Below, in pieces: positions 14,385-26,345 of a DNA stretch of 64,000 nt. The notes under the pieces were generated by a model, which saw only the letters and a program-made list of their open reading frames with translations, made no database searches and had not been told where the DNA came from. The DNA is from Prostheceraeus crozeri (taxonomy: Eukaryota > Platyhelminthes > Polycladida > Euryleptidae): NCBI GenBank assembly GCA_907163375.1, contig CAJQUW010007075.1, forward strand, positions 346,523 to 410,522, in the 5' to 3' direction. Numbering within the stretch: the stretch's first letter is position 1; the number at the start of each line of letters is the position of its first letter. A program made the translations under genes and the position numbers.

Positions 14385-14608
14385 CGAAAGTCAACTCCGC
14401 ACATACGACGCGGGACCCATGGTTTGAGGGCTATGTGTTTGTGTTTCTGTTTCCCAGAATTCGTCGACCGACCTTGGGAGGTCGATCTTTTATCGTTGCT
14501 GCAGTACGTGCCTGGAATGATCTTCCTTCTCATCTCAGGCAAATTGACAGTCTTTGTGAGTTCAAGAAACAGGTTAAGAATCACTTTTATGAACTTTCAT
14601 TCTTTTAG
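14385..14608 (+). mobile_element. LINE 3' end, RT C-terminal tail
   Basis: One open frame ending at the TAG at 14606-14608 reads RRPTLGGRSFIVAAVRAWND, followed by LPSHLRQIDSLCEFKKQVKN. This is the hallmark extreme C-terminus of CR1/Jockey-type non-LTR retrotransposons. Only about 70 codons survive, as expected for a 5'-truncated LINE insertion. Confidence 0.8.
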
Positions 14609-14921
14609 TCTATGCTTTTATTATCATTCTAAAGTGGTCTTGCAGTCCTGTAGCTAAATGCCACTAAAATATAATTCTCTTGAAATTGAATTGAAATTGT
14701 GTATGCAAGAGAAGGGTAGTTTTGCGTTATGTGGTCGTGAAGGAGGCAAGGAGAAGAAGAGTGAACAGAAAAATTTTCTTATGCAAGCATCCTTCTAAGA
14801 AGAATGGTTTCCTGGTGCAGAGTTTTGCTAATGTGTTTTGCGTGTGCGTCTGTCGAGTGATTAATCCGTTTTGTGATCTCTGGAAGGGGGAGGATTTTGT
14901 AGTTTTGTCTGCTAGCGAGCC

Positions 14922-14950
14922 ATAGAAATCCGACACTCTACAGTAATAAA
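14922..14950. repeat. MITE-end-like sequence
   Basis: CCATAGAAATCCGACA, followed by a similar TAATAAATGAC, matches the left end of the MITE at 19176-19498. No partner right end is visible nearby, so this is probably a broken copy. Confidence 0.5.
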
Positions 14951-14952
14951 TG

Positions 14953-15806
14953 ACTACACCTTTTTCCATTCCAATTAAAAGTTGTTCCGTTCTATTTAAA
15001 ACCTGTTCCATTCAATTTCAAACATTCAGTTAAGAACGAGCTCTATTATACTAAATGTAACTAAATACCATATTGCTAATCGATTATTCGTTGCTTAGCG
15101 ATGCCATCAGTTTTCTTATAGCTTCTTAGAGTACCTGGTTTAACACCACGATTTTCCATCATTTCACTCATGTCAGTGTCTGTGTCAGATGCACCGGAGC
15201 TTATTGACGTTGACATTGCATGGGAAGTCATGATTTCGTCTTCGTATACTTCGAGAAACTTTACCAAATGAAATAGACTAACTAACTCAGCACTTGATAT
15301 TATTTGCTGCTATTCATACCAAACATACGGAGCGAGCGGGTATCTTAGCATAAAAACGTGTGGATCACGCACTCAAAAAATGTGTGCATGTATGATGCAT
15401 TGGATGATGGCGCGCTAAACCGATCTGAATATTCTTACTTTTGCTATTGTTCGATTTCTAAGAATGACTCATTTTATCCGATAATGTGATGATGTAGTTA
15501 TCGAATGTGGCTGTCAACGCTCCGGTACGACAAGACTTGCATTACGGTGTTACATTGGTGAATTCATGAACACTTTTAAAATAAAATGTTTCATTGTTTA
15601 ATGTTTTTTTATGATCCTCTTATTAGCAGGTATTATTATCCATATTATTTTATTCATCAGATTCCATGTTGTGCATAAGTATATCATGAAATATACCATT
15701 GTCCATATGTCATTTTGTTTTGTAGTAGAATAGAGCTCGTTCTTAACTGAATGTTTAAATTGAACGGAGCAACTTTTAATTTGAATGGAAAGAGGTGTAG
15801 AACGGA
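14953..15806. repeat. Inverted-repeat-flanked segment
   Basis: Arms of about 80-100 bp at 14953-15054 and 15716-15806 are reverse complements. The shared core is CAGTTAAGAACGAGCTCTAT, beside TTAATTGG-type sequence and ACACCT ends. The left arm holds an extra 24-bp partial duplication. The roughly 660 bp between contain one minus-strand open frame (15076-15267) with no recognisable family. It could be a non-autonomous DNA transposon, and it lies only about 75 bp from a SARM1 exon. Confidence 0.6.
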
Positions 15807-15881
15807 CAAGACCATTGAAGTCACAGACATCCCTAAAGTATCTTGACCATCAAACCAGACTCTGTAGCTCGTACAACTTAC

Positions 15882-16226
15882 CTGAAGATGTGATCGTTCA
15901 CAACTGGCAAACTGACGCGGTGTATGCTGTTGCACAAAAGGCAGCACCAACTTCAAGGTCCCTGACTGTTCCACAGCTTGAGATAGCTCTCTGTTGGTCG
16001 AGAGCACGACTATAGCCAAGCAGGCGTAATACTGAATGATGTCATCGCGAGAAAATGCCAGTGGAAAGAGCCAGTCAGCCACACGTTGATGAATCATTTC
16101 AGTCTGGTTCTCCGTACCACCGTATAAAGAAAGATTTGCCAGAGCGATCGCTGCATGACGAAGAGTTTCCTTGTCCAGGGATCGACAAGCAAAAATAACC
16201 GACTTCAGTCCTCCAAAGTAGATCAT
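15882..16226 (-). CDS. SARM1: SARM1-like ARM-domain exon (partial gene)
   Basis: The 115 codons include LRHAAIALANLSLYGG, then VADWLFPLAFSRDD, YYACLAIVVLSTNRE and SGTLKLVLPFV. These align along their length with the armadillo-repeat region of SARM1, the axon-degeneration NAD+ hydrolase that carries ARM, SAM and TIR domains. The acceptor is TTTTTCAG just above 16226 and the donor is CAG/GTAAGT at 15881, both phase 0. The upstream exon (35124-35321) ends in phase 0 and joins it in frame at exactly the point expected from vertebrate SARM1 (FKHSE..TC, then ..GGL). The ARM region autoinhibits the TIR NADase. The SAM and TIR exons are not in the window and would lie off its left end. Confidence 0.9.
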
Positions 16227-16402
16227 CTGAAAAAGGATTCACAATATAATCCAGCGATACAGCTGATGTCGAATTCTTTCTTACTATCAACTAATTTATC
16301 AGTGCATGTTCTTTACAATTTATGTAAACACTCTAGAGAAAAGCACAGTGAAACAATTCAAAGTTCTGAAAGGAACGTAAATGTGTATAGAAAATCTACC
16401 GA

Positions 16403-16602
16403 ATCACCATGGCACTGTGGTTAAGTGCTTGGTCTAGCAATCTTTCGGTCCAGGGGTCGAGCCCCGAGAGTGTCATTGGAAGTCTTCAGGTAGGCCATCC
16501 GGACTAAAAGACCATAACGTTCCATGTTAAAGTCTAACGATGTCAGCACCGTCCAAGCCCCCCCCCCCCCATTAAGGGTAAGTGGTGACGTTAAACCATC
16601 AC
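16403..16602 (+). mobile_element. tRNA-derived SINE, copy 3
   Basis: Same family as at 855 and 12195: ATGGCACTGTGGTTAAGTGC, then GGGTCGAGCCCCGAGAG, then GATGTCAGCACCGTCCAAGC, a C14-type run, and GGTGACGTTAAACCATC. The copy lies about 180 bp upstream of a SARM1 exon. Confidence 0.85.
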
Positions 16603-16851
16603 AATATCCAGCGGATACATTTTCAAGACATGTGGCAGAAGCGGTAGAGATAAGCAAAACAAAACAGGGAAAAATGAATTAACAGAAAGAAAGAATTCAG
16701 TATTGACAAACTTATAGGCTCATAAGCTCATTGAAGAGTGCTAGTATTATCTATGCATCTTAGGAGTAGCAGTCATAAATTTGTAGATGCATGAACATCA
16801 AAACATTATTTTTCAATACAACATTTACGTCTGACTACAATCATTGCAACC

Positions 16852-17071
16852 ACAGAATTAGATAGGTCGCCACAGGAATCGTGGCGATCTGAGCACTTTG
16901 AAGGAATTCACAGCAATCCGCAAGCGACGCAAGACTATTTCTCCTATCTCTGTAAGGCATTGAAAATTTCTTTTTGCCCACTAAGTAAGTTCCTGCATGT
17001 GCAATCGTTTTGAATCAGTTTGCACTTCTAGCGACAGAAAAAGTGACAGACTTAAGCAATCTAATTCTGTG
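16852..17071. mobile_element. hAT-like MITE, 220 bp, 8-bp TSD
   Basis: The terminal inverted repeats are CACAGAATTAGAT at the left and ATCTAATTCTGTG at the right. The flanks are an exact 8-bp direct repeat, ATTGCAAC, at 16844-16851 and 17072-17079. An 8-bp duplication is the hAT superfamily signature. There is no coding capacity, so the element is non-autonomous. Confidence 0.8.
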
Positions 17072-17259
17072 ATTGCAACTATTAGATTCTATGTTATAGC
17101 CATAGAAATTGACAACAATACAACCTCTAGAATGGAAGTTAAGTTTCATAGCAATACACAATAACGGCACATAAATCGCTCGCATTTTCACTTAGATACA
17201 CCTGTCAACGTCTGTACCATTGGATTAGAATCAGTCACACGCGTTAATCTAAGTAGTAC

Positions 17260-17417
17260 GTATACCATGAACAAATGTGGTGTATGGAGATTTATTTTCA
17301 TAGTTTCAAAACATGAGTATTCTGCATAGATCACGAGCTTTAGCGAGTGATCTATGCAGAATACGTGTGTTTTGGAGCTGTGAAAATCTCCATGCATCAC
17401 ATTTGTCTATGGTATAA
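17260..17417. repeat. Fold-back hairpin, about 158 bp
   Basis: The arms begin GTATACCATGAACAAATGTG and end CACATTTGTCTATGGTATA, and meet at a short loop near 17335-17342. Pairing runs almost end to end, which is typical of a MITE-type fold-back element. Confidence 0.75.
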
Positions 17418-18561
17418 CTATTTTGTACCATAGTTATCAGCACAAGGCAATGATAAATCATAGCCTAGTTCTATGATTTTGACCTTCTTATTCAAAAGTC
17501 AGTTACTTTCACAGTTTTTGATTCAGCTGCGGAAGCAGTTAGTTCAAGATACAATTCTGCCTTGTTCAATTTGATAATTTTGACATTGACGCATGAATGA
17601 CAGGTAACAAAGCCAAAGCACAATAAAATGCTAGGCTAATGAAGACTTAACCACACACCAGGGAGATTGTAAAGGAGGTCGAGGAAAGTTGTTGGGCGAT
17701 GCGCCAGCACCAATTCAAATTTTGCATCTCAACATGTGCGATGAATAACGAAAGTTTAGAACAGTCGAAATTTCAATTAAGAAGACAGTATGAAAATCGT
17801 TTTCGAATTTACAGGAAACACGGATGAAGCAATTAATGACCTTCAAATATCATAATGGTAAACCAATGGAGCCATATTTAGCAATAAAACTGCCACAAAT
17901 TTGTTTAATTGTTTTCTAAAATTGACTCTTGCAAACTTTGCTTATGTAGGGCATCCTTGTGGTTGATTTAATGGACATTCCCAACAATTCAAAGAAATGT
18001 AATATGCTTCTCAAACGAACAGTCATTAGTAATAAGTTATCAAACATAACCAAAACAGCAACACAAATTAGCAAGCGAAGTTGAACTAGCCGGACAATTT
18101 CTTTGTTCAAATCCGAAAAGCCAGATTCTGGCTTCTTCTAATGCTAGACCGATGAAGAATGAAAAATAAGTGGTTAGTAAACAAATGAGAACCAAATCGA
18201 GCAAGGAAATGCATTCTATCGTGATATCAACGCTGCGTAATATTAACTATTCTAATATGGTATATATCACCATTTTTCAGTAAATGAATCCAACCAACAA
18301 TGATATTGCTATAGAGCATGCTCTGTCATCAAGTGTGAAAATAACTGCACTATTCCTACAAATGATCATTTCAGTTATTTTCACTGTTTTCAATTATTTT
18401 CACACTTTCATAGCAAAACTATGAAATTATGGAAATTTATTATTTTATGTCCTATGAAGGAATAACTCAGAACTATGGTACAAGAAGCTCTTAATTGGAC
18501 ATTCATGCCCCGCCTTAGTTCTCCCGGATGTGCCGCGACCTTAAATCAATTCCCATTCTAC
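17418..18561. other. Non-coding, nothing recognised
   Basis: AT-rich DNA with no supported feature. Confidence 0.4.
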
Positions 18562-19120
18562 GGCCTGTTGCAAAACTTGATGTTAACCTAACTGCGAGTT
18601 AGCTTTAACATTAACCATCAACTTAGGAGTGCAAACCGGATAGTTATCTAACTACCAGTTAAATTTAACTGACAGGTAGAAACTTGGCATTGTACAACTT
18701 AACCGCGTTTAATGAGGGTTAACTCATTTGCGCGAACACTTAATCACGTAGTGGACGCAACTGAAGTAATAGAGCTGACCAACATTCTGTCAACAAACGC
18801 TGTTTCCCCAGAGCCACGAATATTTCGAGATTGGACGAATCCTTTGGAGTTTTTTTTAATGAACAATATTTTTTTTAACATTTTCGCATGAAGAGCGGTT
18901 CTTTCATCACATTGTGCAACATAGTAATAGCTGATTTGGAAAAAAATACTTGGATAAAAGCTACTCATTGCAACCTCTTGCAACCTCTTCTTTTGGCTAA
19001 CGCACAACCAATCAGTATGTTGTTATGGAAACAGTGACGTCAGAATGCGTCAAGCTGGCGTATAGTAAGGGAATTCCAAGTTAACTGCCCATTAACTTAA
19101 CCACGAGTTCTGCAACAGGC
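18562..19120. mobile_element. MITE-like element with TIRs
   Basis: The left end GGCCTGTTGCAAAACTTG and the reverse complement of the right end (GCCTGTTGCAGAACTCG) match over about 25 bp with few differences. Both inner sides are rich in TTAA-type repeats. No target duplication could be settled, so the superfamily is open; Harbinger/ISL2EU-type is a guess from the GGCCTGTTGCA start. Confidence 0.6.
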
Positions 19121-19175
19121 GGCTACGCTAGTCAGTTTCACATAAACAAACTATTTTTATGGTTATAGCTGAAGC

Positions 19176-19498
19176 CATAGAAATCCGACATTGTATTGCA
19201 ATAAAGGACATAAGCGGCCATGGACATCGAAAGCAATAGAAGGCCGTAGACATCCGTTGTCATGACAACGGCACCTAAACAATGACGGCTTCCAGTGATT
19301 GGCAACGGGAAGATACCGGCTGCTTCAGTGTAATTTGTAAATATCCACGGCTACTATCATTTCTCACTATATAAAAAAACATTTTGATAAAATAGCCTAC
19401 AATGGATCACCTTGCGGCAAGAATCTACAACTGCTGCATGTTTCAGCACTTTGCATTGAAAATTTGCATTTATGTAATTGAAAAGTCGGATTTCTATG
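19176..19498. mobile_element. hAT-like MITE, 323 bp, 8-bp TSD
   Basis: The terminal inverted repeats are CATAGAAATCCGAC at the left and GTCGGATTTCTATG at the right. Exact 8-bp direct repeats, GCTGAAGC, lie at 19168-19175 and 19499-19506. It contains no coding region. The left end is shared with sequence at 14922. Confidence 0.8.
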
Positions 19499-19506
19499 GC
19501 TGAAGC

Positions 19507-20517
19507 AGTCTGATCGATGAGATAATTATTCTATGATTGAAAATAAGCATATATTTGTTTATAAGCATTCAAGTGCGCGGGATTGATTATAACTCAAGAA
19601 TTAAGTAATTAATAACATCATTATTTGATTCAAATGTTATCAAAATCCTTTCACTTTGAAAAAATTAAAAACTTTTCATTAGTTTCAATTATGAACTCTA
19701 CTTATGATTATGTTCAATAGTCATTCCTACGCGGGAAGATAGAAACCGAGATTGCACCTCTATGACGTTGTTCTCATCTACCATACATTCACCGTGGTTT
19801 TAGCAGGTGAAAGTTATGGTATCTAGCCATCTTGATATTTTGGACGTGACGCCAATTAACTCAAAGCATCCCTCGACTTTTCTAAAAAATGTCTCCACAC
19901 TATTAGCATTTCCTAATCCCATACAGACACCAATTATGAGGGAAGAACTGCTTCTGAAAGGAAGCTTTTTACCATCAATGAGTCTCCGGTGATTTAGAGT
20001 ACGTTTGAGTAGCCTGATTGTTATTCCGGCTCTATGTGATCATAAGTCACATTGCAGTATTCCCTCTCTCTGTGGCAGCACGGTTAACGTAAACGGAGTG
20101 GCGATAAATCTCCAGAAACATTCTAATCATGTTAAGTACAAATCTTTAAAATCTGTTCAATCCACATTTCGCTAACTTTCCAACTATTCATCCGAAACTT
20201 CAATCGTTAAGCCATAATTTTATTCTCCATCTGTTAAGAATTCCTAGGTTCAAATATTATGTTGGTTATTGCAATATGCATAATTTTGGGGAAACACCCT
20301 AATGCAAATTGTACAACATGCTCATTGCTAATCTGCATTCTGCATCCTTTTTCTCATTGAATAAAACTTAGGAAGAGAAAACTTCAATTTATAATGACAC
20401 GTTGTCATCATAGACTTACGATAACTTAAAGATAATTAACAGGTATAAATATTCATAAAAAGATGCTGTCTGTAAAAGCAGTGACAAAAGAACAAATACT
20501 GCAGAAGAGATTAAAGA
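19507..20517. other. Non-coding, nothing recognised
   Basis: AT-rich DNA with no supported feature. Confidence 0.4.
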
Positions 20518-20525
20518 GTTTAGAC

Positions 20526-20586
20526 CACAGAATTAAATATTTTGTTTATCTACTTCGAAGCGCGCGCAGATGAATCTAATTCTGTG
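20526..20586. mobile_element. Ultra-short hAT-like MITE, 61 bp
   Basis: It begins CACAGAATTA and ends TAATTCTGTG, the same inverted ends as the 220-bp element at 16852. It is flanked by an exact 8-bp direct repeat, GTTTAGAC, at 20518-20525 and 20587-20594. The interior is only about 35 bp, including GAAGCGCGCGCAG. Confidence 0.75.
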
Positions 20587-20944
20587 GTTTAGACAGTGAA
20601 GGGATCATATTTGGAACTGGACTCGATAACCTCCCAGTAATTACTGGAGTTAAAACAAATAAAATAGTGAAAGCATAAAATGACATATAGTCAATTAATT
20701 AATGCCGATAGTCCAACATATCCTCAAACAGTTAAAAGTCATGCAAAGTGTAATAGAAGGGGTTTAATAGCTGATAAACACAGAACAGTGGGACAATATA
20801 CTGCGTTCTCCTTTTGCAAAGGGATTTTAAAGTAACAACAACCAACTGCAAACATTGAGTTATTTTTCACAATTTGAAGTTAGAACCATTTCTAGCAATA
20901 TGAACTGAATTTGTAAAGAAAGATTTATACAACATTCTAATTAA

Positions 20945-22033
20945 AGAAAATTAAATTTATCTTTCGACGCACGGACAGTAATTTGTTTTTGCTTTTCTAG
21001 AATCTTTTAATTTGCAGCAATCTCATCTAACAAGGACTATGATTTCAAAATCAAATCTGGAAATGTCCTGTGCTGTATTAAGAACATCATGGGTGAATTT
21101 TTACCATGGCAAAATACATCAAAACATACAACAGATATGGAAAAACGATCGCAATTCTCTGGTTATAATAAGACTTTCCGAGCAGAAGTCACAAATCTGC
21201 TTTACATGCTTACAACAACATTCTTGAAGATGTGAGGAAAAACGTGCCACCAATGTATCGACCAAAGTCATGGAAATATAATAAACAGAGAGAAAATAAA
21301 CAAAAGAGAAAGAAAGGGGAATCATAATAGCGTTTTCAAAACAGCAACACCGAACTCAGTTCTCAAAAATGAATGTGAGAAGCAAGCTAAGGAAAGCGGC
21401 TGGAGAATAAAGGTCATCGAGAAGACTGGAACAACGTTGAAATCAAAATTGCAAAAATCACATCCATTCCAAAAATCAAAATGCCTAAGAGAATACTTAT
21501 AGTGCAAATCAGGAGGAAAAGGAAATTGTGAAACAACAGGAATGACTTATGAGATAGAGTGTGACAACTGTAGAGCAATATATGTTGTTGAAAACGTCGA
21601 CAAATGCAAGAAAGAGGTAGTGAGCAAATCAAAGAATCATCGTACTGTGGAGACACTGTGAAAACCAGCATGAAGGAATTGAACAGAACTTCAACATGAA
21701 CGTTACAGGAGTACAAAACATGAAACTGATTCATAACAAAACATAACGGAAACAATCAAATTTAACAGCATTAACTCTGCAACATTAGGACGAATGTAGG
21801 TGTATTGTGGCCAGTTAACACAGAAATGTGCTATGTCGACTTCATTGTCTTTGACTACACTATCTTTCCCCCATTCACCCATGACATTTCCAGATTTATT
21901 TTTAAAATCACAATCCTTGTTAGATGAGATCACTGCAAATTAAAAATCTGACTGAGAAGGGCGGCTCGCCGAAGTATATTTTAGAAAAGAAAAACAAATT
22001 ATTATCTGTGAGTCGAAAGATAAAATTAATTTT
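20945..22033. repeat. Long inverted repeat, about 160-bp arms
   Basis: The arms at about 20945-21102 and 21866-22033 are diverged reverse complements, sharing ATCTTTCGAC, TAATTTGTTTTT, ATCTCATCTAACAAGGA and TCTGGAAATGTC blocks. They enclose about 760 bp containing a decayed retroelement endonuclease fragment. The element type is unclear. Confidence 0.6.
21331..21640 (+). pseudogene. Retroelement endonuclease-region fragment (Penelope-like?)
   Basis: One frame reads TPNSVLKNECEKQAKESGW, then KVIEKTGTTLKSKLQKSHPF, then CKSGGKGNCETTG and TYEIECDNC. This resembles the Cys-rich segment in front of a GIY-YIG-type nuclease in Penelope-like and allied retroelements. The usual YIGET motif is degraded to YVVEN and one in-frame stop lies before CKSGG. 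It is a dead fragment inside the inverted repeat at 20945-22033. The family assignment is tentative. Confidence 0.5.
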
Positions 22034-23529
22034 TTTAAATTAAAATGAAGAAATTAGACCCATTTAGAATATTCGCCAGGGGACCAGTGGGGTGCAAGCG
22101 TTGAAAGTTCTATTCTACGAAACATGAAGAAAGGCGACTCCTCCTGCCTACAGTTATATATTCAGGGATGAGAATTTCCATAGATCCGACGAAATCCGCG
22201 CGGCCTCATTATGTAGACTTAATTTATCCAAGATGAGCCTCAATTTGAGGCTGTCAAAATCTGAGCTTTCGGTTGGAGGCCTGTTAGCACCCTATTCTAA
22301 TCCACGAATATAGTTTGATATAGTCATAATGAAAAGCTACACGGGAACTTCAAAAAATCTAGCACACGGTTTGATATCATGCTAAGCGACTATATTTATC
22401 AGGTCTCTGTGTTTACATAAACAAATGGTTCCCAATTTTTCTTGAAGCCCTTTAAGAACAAATTTTTGAAAATACAGTATTTCATGTACAGGCTGCATGC
22501 GATCCATTCAAGTTTCAAAAGATCTTAAACATAGCTACTTCTTAGGTCGTTCCAAGACCGACATTTCATGATCCAGACTAGCAATATCACTTCCATGAAG
22601 TTTCAGCTGTGGAGATTTTTCTTGAAACCTTTTTGCCACAGTTATTTATCAATGCATTCGAACTCCTCCTATCCCAAAACTTTGTACCAAATATTTATTA
22701 CCCGAGTCTTAGTAAATTAATAGATGTCTATCCCGCGTACACTGTGCTATTCTTCATTTTTACTGAAATCTACATCTATACATGTTGATGCAGCAAAAAC
22801 ATATTTCAACAACATATACCTAACTAATAGTGAGTTTATAAATTTAAGCATTCAATTCATTGATATGCAAACAGACTTAAATCAAATGCATGAAATTGAA
22901 CAATGACTCATCAACATCTTCCTAAATTTCTGTTTCGTTATGAACGACCATAGAATTTGATATTTTATGCACTCATGCGCTCTTGCATGACGTTTATTGA
23001 TACTTATAAATTCTTATTTTGTATAATAAGAACTAAAAATTTATCAACAATGGTTAAAAATGTACCTTAAAACATCATAAAACAGTGACGGTTACATATA
23101 AGCGGTAAGGTTGGCTTACACATGTGGTTGTACAGATATAAAGGGTTATCTATATTTAGGTCTAACCTCTAACCATGACCGTGGTCTAACAGAGCAATAC
23201 TCCGCGGTGAATATCCGTTGCCAAATGACAATTCCAGTCCTCCTTGTAAAGCGTCATCTTAAAAAATCACTGGCGAGTAGCTAAAGTAGCTAAAAACCCA
23301 CATAGAAGCACTGCACAGATGCAGCTCAAATTTGTGCAAGGGTTTCTTGATTTCAAATTTCGAATTTTATCTAAATAATTTTAAAAGATCGCAGCTAGCT
23401 CATGTTTGTTCCAGTTGGCCATAATTAGCCACAATTTTTCTTTGAATGCTTGTGTGATGATAGAAATGGCTGTACAAATTCATCCATTGAGTCAGAGTCG
23501 CTGGCTCAGTGAGAACTTCAGTGCAACAC
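22034..23529. other. Non-coding, nothing recognised
   Basis: AT-rich DNA between the inverted repeat and the Harbinger element. No supported feature. Confidence 0.4.
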
Positions 23530-23786
23530 AAAGGGTGGGTTTCTGCGGCATCTGATTTTGCAGGTTAACGTTGTTTAAATGCTAGAATGACGTGGTTGAC
23601 TTCACATATGAGTTTCTACGTTTGTTTTACGGACGACAACGTGATCGAGATTTTCGTCAAAATTTAGACAAGGTCTCCCACCCTGTTTTAAGCTGTAGTT
23701 AGGGTTATTGACTTGATTGGTTGGCAACTTAGGAAAATTCTCGTCATTTGTACTTCACTTTCACGTCTGCTGTCGCTGTGAATGTG

Positions 23787-24575
23787 ATGGATTCATCCGA
23801 TGATTACTACGAAACGTACGCCGAACAACTTGCAAGACAACACATTTTTCGAAGCTTGCGCGATCATTTAAATCCAGTCTCAAAATTCAGTGATCGAAAT
23901 TTCCGTTTCCGATTCCGAATGGATAAAGAACAATTTCTTCAGTTGCGACAAATGCTTTCTTCTAGAAAAACTTTGACAAATCCCTTAACGGATTTATTAG
24001 TGGCCTTGGATTGTTACGCTACTGGGTCCTACCAAATGTGTGTCGGCGATCATTATGGACTTCATAAAAGTACGGTGTGTAGAATATTACAGGGAATAAG
24101 CCGAGATATTGCAAGCTTGCGATCACAATTTGTATTCTTTCCTAAAGACGACGAAAAAATGGCGATCAGCGAGGGATTCAGAAAGCTGTCTAAGATGAAT
24201 AACATAATCGATGCGATCGACTGCACTCATGTTAAAATTCAATCACCGGGTGGCCGAAATGAAACTGCATTTGTAAATCGCAAAGGATATTATTCATTAA
24301 ATGTTCAGGTTGTTGGCGATACCGAATATCGCATTCGCAACATTGTTGCTCGCTGGCCAGGTGCGACACATGACTCTAAAATCTTCAATGAGTTGTCCTT
24401 AAAATCAAAACTGGAAAATGGATCTATCTCAGGAATTTTACTGGGAGGCGGAGGATATGCTGCCAAGACATATATGTTGACTCCTGTAACGAATCCATCC
24501 TCACACGAAGAAAAGCAGTACAATTTTTTTCACAGCGTAGCTAGAAATGTGATTGAACGGTTATTCGGTATTTGA
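23787..24575 (+). pseudogene. Harbinger (HARBI1-like) transposase, inactivated
   Basis: This is a DDE_Tnp_4-type transposase that would cut and paste the element through its terminal repeats. An HTH-like N-terminal part (DHYGLHKSTVCRILQGIS) is followed by the catalytic core. IDAIDCTHV holds the first Asp, then come WPGATHDSKIF and NVIERLFG with the Glu. Where the second catalytic Asp is expected (GDSGY), this copy has LLGGGGY, so the acidic residue is lost. The frame stops at RLFGI, removing the C-terminal helix that normally follows. The ATG at 23787 is preferred because the protein-like sequence starts there; the frame is open from 23748. An active transposase is unlikely. Confidence 0.85.
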
Positions 24576-26345
24576 CACAGATAGGGGTTCCTTCAATAAT
24601 GGAACCGCCTCAAACACCACTGAGGGAAATGCATTTCGCAGGAGCATCATTATTTCTCATTTTAGAAGATGAATGCCTATGTCATCCAGTGCTATAAGAG
24701 TTTCACATACATGTACATTTCGTGTTTCTGCAGTTTATTTTCATATTAATGTTAATACGTGAAGTATGTATTAGTGCTCAATGAACACATTGTGAATGAT
24801 TAGAAAAAGATTATATTCCATGAAACATGATTGTATTTTTCATTTTATGGCTCAAAATCCACAAATCCTAATCATAGGAAGAGTTCGCATGATTCAGATT
24901 ATGAAGTGTTTTGACGATATCCATCTCACATGCATCAGAAGTTGTTGCCCTCATGGCTGACAGCATTTCATGCTCAATGATGAAATCTTCGCTTCGTGTG
25001 CTCCACTAAGATGCACTTGTCCCTCAAACTTAGATTTCTTTTTCCGTCTGAAATAGAAAAAATATATGCTACAACTTAAAATTGGATATACTACATGTAG
25101 GGAAATACTATTCAATTGGAGGATTATTAAATCAACGGGTAAACTAATAATAACTGAACACTCAATATACTATATATAAATGGTATTTAGCCTACAATTC
25201 CTATGTCTCTTCGATTTGTGTTTTCCATCCAGAACCGTTCGTTTCCGTTCGTCTGACCCACCATGGATAACGAGTTCTTTAAAAATAATCTAAGATAATA
25301 ATCGACGATCGTGATGAAGCTTGGCTACAAAGGAAAATGCTGACGTACCATCGTCTCCACGAGAAGGCTATAAGCATTCTTAGGATAGCATTCCAACCTA
25401 TGATCGGCAATGATGTCATTTTATTTTTAAAATGATATATAAAATGATATCATTTTACATCATTATATTTCTTTTATAATGAAGTTACACATTAGTGAAA
25501 TATGCGTAGGCCTACACCGTATATAGATATAGTATTCATACGAATCTTTCGATTTACATTGATGCCATGCTACTTTTACTGCTCTTTGCAATGAAATTAA
25601 AATTAGATTGCATGCAGCATCGATATATTAAAAAATGTATGACCGAAGAAAGCAGTTTAGTCATACAAAGCTTCTTGTAAAACAAAACTTAGGTAGGGCC
25701 TATGGCCTATGCACTAGACATCGTAAGTTCTGATTTTAAGCTTTATACACTCGAATAACAAATGTGCCTGCAACATGTAGTTGGTTAGGCCAACAGTATC
25801 TAAAGTACGAAAAAAGGCTAAAAATATGAAGATTACAGTCAAGACTTCAAAAACATCAAGACAGTTACTAATGAGTTCAATGTTCAATCATAGGCCTACT
25901 GGAAGTCTAAAGTAACCAGCAAAATATGAGATGTACACTGTACATGTAGAGCTATTCCCAGAAAACGGCGATCTTTATTAACCAGAAACATAATTATCCA
26001 AGTCCGAAATGTTGAGCTTTGACCATACTCGTATTTCCAAGTTTCAAAGCCTCGCTTGCATATTTAATAATTTATTCACAAGCTTATTTATATTCGTTTT
26101 ATAGAAACCAAGACAAGTCAGCAAAAAATTCACACTAACGTCTCAGAACTGATGATATGATTCCTAATATGGCACACTCAAGAGCCATATTGCACCAAGT
26201 TTGTTATGATAAGTACGTAATTAGGTACATGCACCATAAATGCTCGCCTATAAGTTCCCCTAAAAACCGAGTCCATGTCCAAAATCATTGACTCGCGCAT
26301 AAGCCGGCCCCCCCTAAACATCGAATCCAAACAGTAACTTAACAC

